64,000 nt of DNA from Neisseriaceae bacterium CLB008. GTDB lineage: Bacteria; Pseudomonadota; Gammaproteobacteria; Burkholderiales; Neisseriaceae. The position numbers and the translations under genes were made by a program. The stretch is taken from the NCBI GenBank assembly GCA_041228285.1, contig CP166133.1, positions 2,203,380-2,267,379 on the forward strand, written 5' to 3'. The notes below the pieces were generated by a model. That model searched no databases and was not told where the DNA came from. It was given only the letters and a program-made list of their open reading frames with translations. Each line of letters begins with the position of its first letter. Position 1 is the first letter of the stretch. Below are positions 1 to 7,629 of this stretch, piece after piece.

Positions 1-332
1 GCGACCTCCACCCTTTAAACAATCTGCGCGTGCTGGGCTATTTAAGCCAACAGTTGGCCGTTAGCGCCGAACAGAAGTCAGCCTGGTACGCCCATTGGGT
101 ACAACAAGGCTTCAGCGCCCTTGAAGCCCAGTTGAGCGGCAGCGACAGCCCGTTTTGCTTTGGCGATACGCCCAGCTTTGCCGACTGCTGCTTAATACCG
201 CAGCTTTACAACGCCAAACGTTTTAACCTTGATCTGAGCGCCTATCCCACCCTGATGCGCATTGATCAGCATTGCCACACCCTAGACGCATTCCAACAAG
301 CTGCACCAGAACATCAACCCGATGCGGTCTAA
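1..332 (+). CDS. maiA: Maleylacetoacetate/maleylpyruvate isomerase (zeta-class GST), 3' part
   Basis: The gene runs in from beyond the left edge; the frame is open from base 3 and about 109 C-terminal residues remain. The fragment is the helical C-terminal domain of a zeta-class glutathione S-transferase: it opens with the typical HPLNNLRVLGYL stretch and contains the substrate-side block FADCCLIPQLYNAKRFN followed by a closing proline-containing helix. Members isomerise maleylacetoacetate or maleylpyruvate to the fumaryl isomer using glutathione, late in homogentisate or gentisate breakdown. The stop lies 14 bases before the next start, so the two genes are probably co-transcribed. Which substrate is used cannot be told without the upstream genes. 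Confidence 0.8.
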   Translation, partial: DLHPLNNLRVLGYLSQQLAVSAEQKSAWYAHWVQQGFSALEAQLSGSDSPFCFGDTPSFADCCLIPQLYNAKRFNLDLSAYPTLMRIDQHCHTLDAFQQAAPEHQPDAV

Positions 333-346
333 CAAGGAGAACTAAA

Positions 347-901
347 ATGAGCTTTAAAATCAAACAAATTCACCACGTCGCCTACCGTTGCAAAGACGCC
401 AAAGAAACCGTCGAATGGTATAAAAAAATGCTTAATATGGACTTCATTTTGGCCTTTGCCGAAGACCATGTGCCGTCGACTAAAGCCTTCGACCCTTATA
501 TGCACGTCTTCCTCGATGCCGGCATGGGCAACGTCTTGGCCTTTTTTGAGCTACCCACCCAGCCAGACATGGGCCGCGATGAAAACACGCCGTCATGGGT
601 ACAGCATTTGGCCCTATTGGTGGCCGACCGCGAAGAGCTGATTAAGGCCAAAGACCATTTGGAAGCCAACGGCGTTAAAGTACTGGGCGTCACCAATCAT
701 GGTATTTTCCACTCGATTTACTTTTTTGACCCGAACGGCCATCGTCTTGAATTAACCTACGACGACGAAGCCGCGCCGGAAAAAATCAGCCGCATCACCG
801 AAGAACTAAAGCAAGAAATGCTCGAAGAATGGTCACAAACCAAACGCGCACCCAAACACACACACTTTTTACACGCCAGTGAACTAGACGGCAGCCATTA
901 A
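347..901 (+). CDS. VOC-fold (glyoxalase/extradiol dioxygenase-like) protein
   Basis: The product has 184 residues when started at the ATG at 347, which follows AAGGAG; an upstream in-frame ATG at 272 lies inside the preceding gene. It is a vicinal-oxygen-chelate protein: an N-terminal beta-alpha-beta module beginning IKQIHHVAYRCKD and a second module with WVQHLALLVADREEL and DPNGHRLELTYD. The histidines of HHVAY and VQHLAL and the glutamate of RLELTY are candidate metal ligands. Such proteins are often glyoxalases or ring-cleavage/isomerase enzymes. The GST-type isomerase immediately before it and the aromatic-acid transporter after it suggest a step in aromatic catabolism, but the exact reaction is not evident. 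Confidence 0.75.
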   Translation: MSFKIKQIHHVAYRCKDAKETVEWYKKMLNMDFILAFAEDHVPSTKAFDPYMHVFLDAGMGNVLAFFELPTQPDMGRDENTPSWVQHLALLVADREELIKAKDHLEANGVKVLGVTNHGIFHSIYFFDPNGHRLELTYDDEAAPEKISRITEELKQEMLEEWSQTKRAPKHTHFLHASELDGSH

Positions 902-919
902 GCCGCAGCATTGGTTACC

Positions 920-945
920 CGCATGCCTAGGCGCCTAGGCATGCG
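920..945. repeat. 26-bp perfect palindrome built from two GCCTAGGC units
   Basis: Between the VOC gene and the transporter gene lies CGCAT, then two adjacent GCCTAGGC octamers, then ATGCG, a perfect 26-bp palindrome. It has no T-tract, so it is a poor intrinsic terminator for the upstream operon; it could be a protein-binding site or a messenger-stabilising hairpin. Confidence 0.7.
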
Positions 946-1085
946 CCTCACCTTATTCGGCGAAGGAGCGTCAAAGCATCACCCATAATCATAAGAATAC
1001 AAAACCAAAACGTGCCACCCCATAATCATAGTCAAAACGGGGCACGAAACATCGACAAAGAGAGAACCCTTAGGAGGAATCAACC

Positions 1086-2414
1086 ATGAATCACCACACC
1101 CTCAATGTGACCACGGTCATAGATGAGCAGAAGCTCGGGCGCCGCCAAATCATGATTTTACTGATGTGCGGATTGCTGATGATTTTAGATGGCTTTGACA
1201 TTCAGGCCATTGGCTACGTCGCCCCCGCCATCATGCAAGAATGGAATTTAGACAAGGCAGTGCTGGGCCCTATCTTTGGTGCCGGCCTCTTTGGCCTGTT
1301 GCTGGGTTCGCTGATTTTCAGCGTCGCCTCAGACAAGCTTGGCCGTCGTCCGGTTTTAATTGCCACCACCTTTTTCTTCTCTGTGTGCATGCTGATCACG
1401 CCATTGGCCGACACGGTCGAACACCTAGCATGGATTCGCTTCATCACAGGCCTAGGCTTAGGCGCCATCATGCCCAACGCCATGGCGCTGTCGGGTGAAA
1501 TTACCCCCAAACACCAGCGCATCTCAGTGATGATGCTGATTTCAGGCGGCTTTACCGCTGGGGCGCTTTTAGGCGGCCTGATTGCCGCCGCCATCATTCC
1601 GCGCTGGGGCTGGGAATCAGTGTTCATCATCGGCGGCATCCTGCCGATGTTATTGAGCATTTTGATGCTGTTTACCCTACCAGAATCGCTGCAATTCTTG
1701 AAAACCAAGCCAGAAAATACGCCCAAAATCAAGAAAACCCTGCGTGCGTTTTTCCCACACTTGGCCATGGATGAGCACACCCAAATTGAAGCCAGCGTCA
1801 GCACCGAATCGAAAGTGCCGTTTGTGGCGTTGTTCCAACACAACCGCACGTTCTTCACCCTGACCATTTGGCTCATCAGCCTATTGAACATGATCGGCCT
1901 ATACTTTTTATCCAACTGGCTGCCTACTTTGGCCAAAACCTCGGGCTTCGACTTAGAGCAAGCCGTTTTACTGGGCGCCATGCTGCAACTGGGCGGGCTA
2001 TTGGGTACGATCTTATTGGGCCGCTGGATTGATAAGAATGGCTTTTATAAAATTCTGGTGCCGTCTTTTATTCTGGCCACTTGCTCAGTGGGCTTGATTG
2101 GCACTTTAGTAGGCTCAACCGCCGCCCTCTTCGCCACCGTTTTTGTGGCCGGCTTTACCGTAATCGGCAGCCAGCCCGCAATTAACGCCTTGGCCGCTAA
2201 CTTCTACCCAACCGAACTACGCACCACCGGCGTGGGCTGGAGCTTGGGCATCGGCCGCATCGGCTCAGTGATTGGCCCAGTATTGGGCGGCCAATTAGTG
2301 GCCATGAACTTGGGCATGTCGTCGCTGTTCATTTTTGTCGCGATTCCGTCGGTGGCCATCATCGCCGTGCTGCTGATCCAAAAATCAGGCTTGAAGCGTC
2401 GCCAAATGGCTTAA
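1086..2414 (+). CDS. Aromatic acid:H+ symporter, MFS (AAHS family)
   Basis: This is a 442-residue inner-membrane protein with about 12 predicted membrane helices. Helix 1 carries LLMILDGFDIQAIGY, the DGFD signature of the aromatic acid:H+ symporters (PcaK, MhpT, BenK), and the loop between helices 2 and 3 has SDKLGRRPVLI, the MFS loop motif. A second half-motif, LLGRWIDKNGF, lies between helices 8 and 9. The start follows an excellent AGGAGGA ribosome-binding site. It likely imports a hydroxy- or methoxy-benzoate, or a phenylpropionate used by the hca/mhp island about 9 kb away; both the local isomerase gene and that island are plausible partners, so the substrate is left open. A strong terminator follows at once. 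Confidence 0.85.
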   Translation: MNHHTLNVTTVIDEQKLGRRQIMILLMCGLLMILDGFDIQAIGYVAPAIMQEWNLDKAVLGPIFGAGLFGLLLGSLIFSVASDKLGRRPVLIATTFFFSVCMLITPLADTVEHLAWIRFITGLGLGAIMPNAMALSGEITPKHQRISVMMLISGGFTAGALLGGLIAAAIIPRWGWESVFIIGGILPMLLSILMLFTLPESLQFLKTKPENTPKIKKTLRAFFPHLAMDEHTQIEASVSTESKVPFVALFQHNRTFFTLTIWLISLLNMIGLYFLSNWLPTLAKTSGFDLEQAVLLGAMLQLGGLLGTILLGRWIDKNGFYKILVPSFILATCSVGLIGTLVGSTAALFATVFVAGFTVIGSQPAINALAANFYPTELRTTGVGWSLGIGRIGSVIGPVLGGQLVAMNLGMSSLFIFVAIPSVAIIAVLLIQKSGLKRRQMA

Positions 2415-2430
2415 AGTCAGCTCGAAACAA

Positions 2431-2460
2431 AAAACGGCAGGCCTTTAGCCTGCCGTTTTT
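2431..2460 (+). terminator. Rho-independent terminator after the AAHS transporter
   Basis: AACGGCAGGC and GCCTGCCGTT form a 10-bp stem around CTTTA, flanked by As and followed by TTTTT, 17 bases after the transporter stop. Confidence 0.9.
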
Positions 2461-2649
2461 GTGCCTATGCCCCTTAAAAACCCTATCGTCTTAGCGCCCT
2501 ATCACGACCAGCCCTTAACCCATCATTGCCACCTCGGCCTATATCGACCTTCATCAACATGGCCACGACGACAAAGACGTGCAAGCAACCGAATTTATGC
2601 TTACAATCAAACCGAATACTTTTAAATCAATTATGAACAAGGAATCCTC

Positions 2650-2742
2650 ATGATGACCATCGGCGTCTTTTCCTACCTCAGCCTTGGCGCTGGCCAGCTT
2701 TACACTCCTTTAATCATGGCTCTAATGCAGTACAACGGCTGA
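2650..2742 (+). CDS. Possible 30-residue hydrophobic peptide or gene remnant
   Basis: Within the 430-base gap between two genes is a short frame starting ATGATG at 2650, preceded by AAGGAATCCTC, that encodes 30 residues with a hydrophobic run (GVFSYLSLGAGQLYTPLIMA) long enough for one membrane helix. No family is recognised. A good ribosome-binding site is the only positive evidence; it could equally be the N-terminal stump of a lost membrane protein, since the adjacent bases carry no other gene. Confidence 0.25.
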   Translation: MMTIGVFSYLSLGAGQLYTPLIMALMQYNG

Positions 2743-2763
2743 CCCTACAGCCAAACAAAAAAA

Positions 2764-2785
2764 ACCCTGCCGCGAACGGCAGGGT
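2764..2785 (-). terminator. Rho-independent terminator of the siderophore transport operon
   Basis: ACCCTGCCG and CGGCAGGGT form a 9-bp stem with a CGAA loop. Read on the minus strand it is followed by a run of Ts, and it lies about 60 bases after the stop of the last gene of the operon. Confidence 0.88.
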
Positions 2786-2843
2786 AAAGATGCCAGCCCA
2801 TGAAGCTTATGGCCGACACCGTTTGGCACCAGCGTCAAACCAT

Positions 2844-4073
2844 TTATTCTGGCGCCAAAAGCTTTTTGCCCTGCCATAGCGTCAAAGCACACACCAAAAG
2901 GCCAACCACCGTCGACAGCACATACACCACTTGATAGCTGCTGGCGTTGGCGATGCGCAGCGATAAAAAACCCGCCACATAAGCCCCACCAATCATTACG
3001 GTAAACTGTAACGAACTGTCTAAGGTGGCCCATTCGGCGCTGGCCTTATCCATAAATAAAGCCATCACAATCGGCAGCAACAGGGTATACCCCATGCTCA
3101 AAGCGATCACCAACACCATGATCATGTTCGGGTGCAGGCTTGATAACTGGCCTAAAAAAATAAACCCGCTCAAAATCACCGTCTGCCCCAATAGAATGCT
3201 CAACACCAGCTGATGGCGCGTATAGCGGCGCATCAATACCCCGGCCAGCGGCGCCACCGCCACGCAGGCAATGGGAACGTAAATCGCCAACACCGTGCCA
3301 ATTTTTGCGGCCGTCCAGCCTAAATCGCTCAGCTGTGGAATAAACGTGGTCGCCACCAGGCCATAGGGCATGCATGAAAACAGCAGCAGCCACAGCCACG
3401 GCAGGCCCGTATTGGGCTGGCGCCAATACGACACAATGCGCCCACACAGCTGCCGCCAACCATAACCACTCTTCGCGGCAACCTGCACGGCCAAAGGCGT
3501 ACGGTATCGATACAGCTGTAGCCATATCAGCATCGACAGCCCCATCACCAAACCAATCGCCGCATGCCATCCCCAGCGCTGGTATACCAACAGCACCAGC
3601 CCTCCGCCGATCATCTTGCCCAAACGCGCCGCCAAGACTTGAATCACCCCGCCGAAGCCGCGTTCTTGAAACGACAGCAAAGCACAGTTCAGGCCCAAGG
3701 TCGCACAGCCAAACACCACACTCATGACGCTGAGGGTGAAACAGGCCAGCAGCAGCAAGGCGTAGTGCTGCTGCGGGTCAATCAGCCACAGCAAGCCCAA
3801 GGCCAGCCAGATCACGCTGGTTGAGCACAGCAACCAAAACCGAAAATGACCATGTGCGCCCCAGCGAAAGCGTTCGATGAATAAGGAAAAAAACACCTTG
3901 CCCAGCTCCACCGCCGCCAGTAAATACACCCAGCTGAGCTGGTTTAGACTAAAGCCGCTTTGCTTAAGCATGGTGATGAGGCCCACCATGTAAAAGCCCA
4001 CGATGGTGAATTTAAAATTGCTCAGGCTCAACAGCAGCAGCCAATCGCGACGACGCATATTTGCTTGTCCCAT
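2844..4073 (-). CDS. MFS transporter, RhtX/FptX/YbtX siderophore-type
   Basis: A 409-residue inner-membrane protein with about 12 hydrophobic helices. The N-terminus (LSNFKFTIVGFYMVGLITML) and overall length resemble the RhtX/FptX/YbtX group of single-protein siderophore permeases. The start codon at 4073 is preceded by AGAGGA and lies 13 bases after the stop of the ABC gene before it, so it is the last gene of a four-gene operon. In Yersinia, ybtX likewise sits with ybtPQ, and the role there (import or export) is unsettled. Assignment rests on family resemblance plus context; the substrate is presumably the same siderophore taken up by the outer-membrane receptor. Confidence 0.75.
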   Translation of the reverse strand: MGQANMRRRDWLLLLSLSNFKFTIVGFYMVGLITMLKQSGFSLNQLSWVYLLAAVELGKVFFSLFIERFRWGAHGHFRFWLLCSTSVIWLALGLLWLIDPQQHYALLLLACFTLSVMSVVFGCATLGLNCALLSFQERGFGGVIQVLAARLGKMIGGGLVLLVYQRWGWHAAIGLVMGLSMLIWLQLYRYRTPLAVQVAAKSGYGWRQLCGRIVSYWRQPNTGLPWLWLLLFSCMPYGLVATTFIPQLSDLGWTAAKIGTVLAIYVPIACVAVAPLAGVLMRRYTRHQLVLSILLGQTVILSGFIFLGQLSSLHPNMIMVLVIALSMGYTLLLPIVMALFMDKASAEWATLDSSLQFTVMIGGAYVAGFLSLRIANASSYQVVYVLSTVVGLLVCALTLWQGKKLLAPE

Positions 4074-4086
4074 CTCGATGTCCTCT

Positions 4087-5880
4087 CTAGGCCTCTTGCG
4101 CCTGGTCGCCCCACAGCACGCCTTGGTGTTGTACCTGCCAAAAGCCTGCGTATTGGCCCTTCAACGCCAACAATTGTGCGTGTCTACCCTGTTCCACCAC
4201 TTCGCCGTCGTCCAACACAAAAATTTGCTGGGCGCCCACCACGGTGGACAATCGATGGGCAATCACCAAGATGGTTTTATTTTTCACCAGAGCATCCAGT
4301 GCCTTTTGAACGGCTAATTCGTTTTTAGTGTCTAAGGCAGCCGTTGGTTCATCTAAGATCAAGATGGGCGCATCTTTCAAAATGGCGCGCGCAATGGCGA
4401 TGCGCTGCTTTTCACCGCCCGATAGACTGCTGCCGATGTCGGCCAAAGGCGTGGCATAGCCTTCTGGTAAGCGGCTGATGAACTCATGGCACTGAGCCTG
4501 CTTGGCAGCGGCCATCACTTCTTCATCACCTGCATTGGGCTTGGCCATGCGAATATTGTTCAAAATGCTGTCTTGAAACAGGTAGACGTCTTGAAACACC
4601 ACCGCAATCAGGCTCATTAATTGGCTTTGGCTCATGTCACGCACGTCCACGCCACCAATTTTAACTGAGCCCGTATCGGGGTCGGCGTAACGTAAAATCA
4701 TCCGCGTCAACGTGGTTTTACCCGAACCGCTGCTGCCCACGAGAGCGGTGAAGGATTGCTCCGGAATGGTCAGATTCACGTTGCGTAACGAAGCCTTGGC
4801 GTCGGCGCCATAAGCAAAGCCCACGTTTTCAAATTTAATGTCGTAACGTGTGGGCATCTGCGCACACTGCTTTTCCACCAGACTAGGCTGAGCCATTAAG
4901 TCTTGCAGCTTTTCGCTGCCAATCACAAAAATCTCCAGCAGCGACGACATTTGCACAAAGAAATTAAGCATGTCCGATGCGCGTGCCACGATGACCAAAG
5001 CCGTCGCCAACAGCAAATACGACGCCGAACCACCGCCCACCCAAATCATGCCCAACAGCATGATCAACACCAAGCCCACTTGAACCGTAGAGGTAATGAT
5101 GAGGTTCGGCACTTCGCCTTTTTTGGTACCATAGCTCTGTATCGCTGCCACGTCTTTGGCCACTTGGCTAAACTGGCTTTGCTTACTGTCGACCTGGCCG
5201 GTCGACTTTAAAACGTCTAGGCCTTGAATGTATTCAATCGCTTCGCCTTTCAATTGACCATTGGCCTCAGCCAAAATACTGAAGCCGCGCCGAAACGCAC
5301 GCCGACGCCATAGGTATAACGGGATTGCCAAAGGAAACACCACTAACATAATGGCGGCAAAACGCCAGTCGTATAGGCCTAGGGTCAGCGCTGCCGCCAG
5401 CGGAATCACGATGCCGTAGATGATGCTGGTGATCAGGGTAAAGGCATAGCCAGCCGCCTCATTCACGCTTTGCACCAAAATGGCGTTGATCTCTCCCGAG
5501 CGCTGATTACTCAAATGCAGCAGCGGAATCTCGCGTAGCTTCTTGCCTAAATCGTGGCGCAGCTGGTGAATCGCCTTATTGGCGTAGCCCTTAGTGTCGT
5601 AATCCTCAGACCACATGCGCGTGAGGCAGCTGACCAGCAACAGCCCCACCAACAGGCTTAAAATAGGCTGTATTTGAGCCCAATCTTGCGCCACCAAGGC
5701 CTCAAAAAAGGGATAGAGTAAGCCCAGCGACACCCCGAACAGCACCGCTGTCAGCGTGGCCAAACCCAGGCAGCGCAGCAGCTTGCCCTTTTGATCGCCG
5801 GCCGAATGAATCAGCTGGCCATAGGTGTTCCAGACCGTTTGCACGGTTCTGGTTTTTTGATTGGTATAGTTTCTTTTCAT
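4087..5880 (-). CDS. Siderophore ABC transporter, fused permease-ATPase (YbtQ-like)
   Basis: A 597-residue half-transporter: about six N-terminal membrane helices (exporter-type fold), then an ATPase domain with Walker A GSSGSGKTT, signature LSGGEKQR, Walker B ILILDEPTAALD and the H-loop IAHRLSTVV. The frame is open further upstream, but the ATG at 5880 is preceded by AGGACAAGTG and gives a 13-base gap after the previous gene, whereas the longer version would overlap it by 100 bases. With the neighbouring half-transporter it probably forms a heterodimer. Although exporter-like in fold, the YbtP/YbtQ and IrtA/IrtB groups import ferric siderophores, and the receptor in this operon supports import. 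Confidence 0.82.
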   Translation of the reverse strand: MKRNYTNQKTRTVQTVWNTYGQLIHSAGDQKGKLLRCLGLATLTAVLFGVSLGLLYPFFEALVAQDWAQIQPILSLLVGLLLVSCLTRMWSEDYDTKGYANKAIHQLRHDLGKKLREIPLLHLSNQRSGEINAILVQSVNEAAGYAFTLITSIIYGIVIPLAAALTLGLYDWRFAAIMLVVFPLAIPLYLWRRRAFRRGFSILAEANGQLKGEAIEYIQGLDVLKSTGQVDSKQSQFSQVAKDVAAIQSYGTKKGEVPNLIITSTVQVGLVLIMLLGMIWVGGGSASYLLLATALVIVARASDMLNFFVQMSSLLEIFVIGSEKLQDLMAQPSLVEKQCAQMPTRYDIKFENVGFAYGADAKASLRNVNLTIPEQSFTALVGSSGSGKTTLTRMILRYADPDTGSVKIGGVDVRDMSQSQLMSLIAVVFQDVYLFQDSILNNIRMAKPNAGDEEVMAAAKQAQCHEFISRLPEGYATPLADIGSSLSGGEKQRIAIARAILKDAPILILDEPTAALDTKNELAVQKALDALVKNKTILVIAHRLSTVVGAQQIFVLDDGEVVEQGRHAQLLALKGQYAGFWQVQHQGVLWGDQAQEA

Positions 5881-5893
5881 CACTTGTCCTGCC

Positions 5894-7618
5894 TTAAACG
5901 GTGAGTGACCACGATTGAGATTGCTGATAGTCAGACCACAGCTGTTGATAGGCCTCAGATTCGGCCAAAAGCGCTGCATGGCGGCCTTGAGCAATCACCT
6001 GCCCCTCTTGTAAATACACAATCTGATCGGCGTGGATGATGGTCGAAAGTCGATGAGCAATCATGATCACGGTTTTATCCTGCATTAACTGATTGAACGC
6101 CTTCATCAACAAGGCTTCATTTTGCGCGTCGGAAAACGCCGTTGGTTCATCCAACACCAAAATCGGACGGTCTTGTAAAAAAGCGCGCGCAATCGTCAGG
6201 CGCTGCTTTTGCCCGCCAGACAGCAGCTGGCCACGTTCGCCCACCTTGGTGTGATACTGCTCAGGCAAGGTCATGATGAAGTCGTGAATTTCCGCCAGCT
6301 TGGCCGCAGCCACCACAGCCTCATCATCGGCATCTAGGCCATAGCGAATATTGTCGGCGATCGAGCAAGAAAATAAGAAGTTGTCTTGAAACACAAACGA
6401 GCAGCGCGACATCAGCTCGTCCTGCGTCATTTCACGCACGTCTACCCCACCGATGCTGATGCGCCCAGCGCTGACGTCCCAAAAGCGCGGCAGCAGATTC
6501 ATCAGCGTGGTTTTACCCGAGCCAGAACTGCCGACGATGGCGGTAAAGCTATGCTCGGGGATGCTGAGACTCACCTGACTCAAGACGTCTGGGCCGGCCT
6601 CATGATAGCGAAACGACACGTTTTCATAGCGAATGTGATGATTGATGGGGGTTTGGGGTACATCAGGCTCAACCAAAGCCGCCTGCGCTTCTAGTTCAAA
6701 AATCCGCTCAATCGACGCGCGCGACTTTTCCAACAGCTGGTGCAGGCCCATATAGGGATGCATGGTTTCCACAATGCCGGCAGCCAAGAGCAAGAAGGCA
6801 AAGAAGGTGGTAAACGACAGCTCGTAGTGAAACGACAAATAGGTACCGACCAGCAACAAAAAAATCTGCATCGGCATGGGCGTAAACAGCGTACGCGCCA
6901 AGCGCATGGTGACGCCAATCTTATTCAGCCATCGCTGCATCACGCTATCGTAATTTTCCAGCGCATCGTGGTAGCGACTGTAAGAGCTTTCACCGGCATC
7001 AAAAGTACGCACCGTGGCCATGCCCTGCACGTATTCAATGATGGCGCCATTCACCTGAGCCAGAGCTTGGCTGTACAGCCGACGATAGGCGCGGCCTTTG
7101 CGCATCAGCAGCTTTAAGGTCACAAACACCAACACCGAAAACCCCAGCACCGCTAAAGCCAGGCGCCAATCGAGGTAAAACAGCACCACAAACACCAATA
7201 CCGGCGTCACGTAGGCTTCGGCTTTCAGCGGCGGCGCATCGGCAATATAAGAATGCAGCGCCTGCACGTCGTCCAACATGACTTTAGCCAAAGCCCCCGT
7301 CCCCACTTGGCGCACATAGCCTATAGGCAGCTGGCTGATTTTTTTAGCCAGCCGCTGGCGCAAAATTTCTTCGAGCCGAAAAGCGGCATAATGCGATTGA
7401 TCGTGGGCGCGAATCTTCAAGGTGTAATACGCTACCGTCAGCGCCAACAGCGCCCCCACCAGCCAATAATGATTGCCTTCCATGCCTTGGCCCAAGACGT
7501 AGATCACCGCCACCATCAACAGCCAAATGGCGATTTTCATGACTTGCGCCAGCGATGTCAGCACCATCGAGCGGCGTAACTGCCCTGCCACCGGAGCATA
7601 AATTGTTTTGTGTTTCAT
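5894..7618 (-). CDS. Siderophore ABC transporter, fused permease-ATPase (YbtP-like)
   Basis: The product has 574 residues: roughly 300 residues with six membrane helices, then an ATPase domain with Walker A GSSGSGKTT, signature LLSGGQKQR, Walker B ILVLDEPTAFSD and H-loop MIAHRLSTI. It lies 11 bases after the TonB-receptor gene and 13 bases before its partner half-transporter. The two ABC genes have clearly different sequences, as expected for a heterodimeric pair rather than a recent duplication. Likely role: energising transfer of a ferric siderophore across the inner membrane, by analogy with YbtP. The direction of transport is inferred from the operon, not from the sequence itself. Confidence 0.82.
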   Translation of the reverse strand: MKHKTIYAPVAGQLRRSMVLTSLAQVMKIAIWLLMVAVIYVLGQGMEGNHYWLVGALLALTVAYYTLKIRAHDQSHYAAFRLEEILRQRLAKKISQLPIGYVRQVGTGALAKVMLDDVQALHSYIADAPPLKAEAYVTPVLVFVVLFYLDWRLALAVLGFSVLVFVTLKLLMRKGRAYRRLYSQALAQVNGAIIEYVQGMATVRTFDAGESSYSRYHDALENYDSVMQRWLNKIGVTMRLARTLFTPMPMQIFLLLVGTYLSFHYELSFTTFFAFLLLAAGIVETMHPYMGLHQLLEKSRASIERIFELEAQAALVEPDVPQTPINHHIRYENVSFRYHEAGPDVLSQVSLSIPEHSFTAIVGSSGSGKTTLMNLLPRFWDVSAGRISIGGVDVREMTQDELMSRCSFVFQDNFLFSCSIADNIRYGLDADDEAVVAAAKLAEIHDFIMTLPEQYHTKVGERGQLLSGGQKQRLTIARAFLQDRPILVLDEPTAFSDAQNEALLMKAFNQLMQDKTVIMIAHRLSTIIHADQIVYLQEGQVIAQGRHAALLAESEAYQQLWSDYQQSQSWSLTV

Positions 7619-7629
7619 AAACCTACCTT

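Noticed and set aside
1214-1981. A 255-codon open frame opposite the AAHS transporter
   Set aside because: It is a shadow of a clear MFS gene on the other strand, with Ser/Pro/Met-rich composition typical of an antisense reading.
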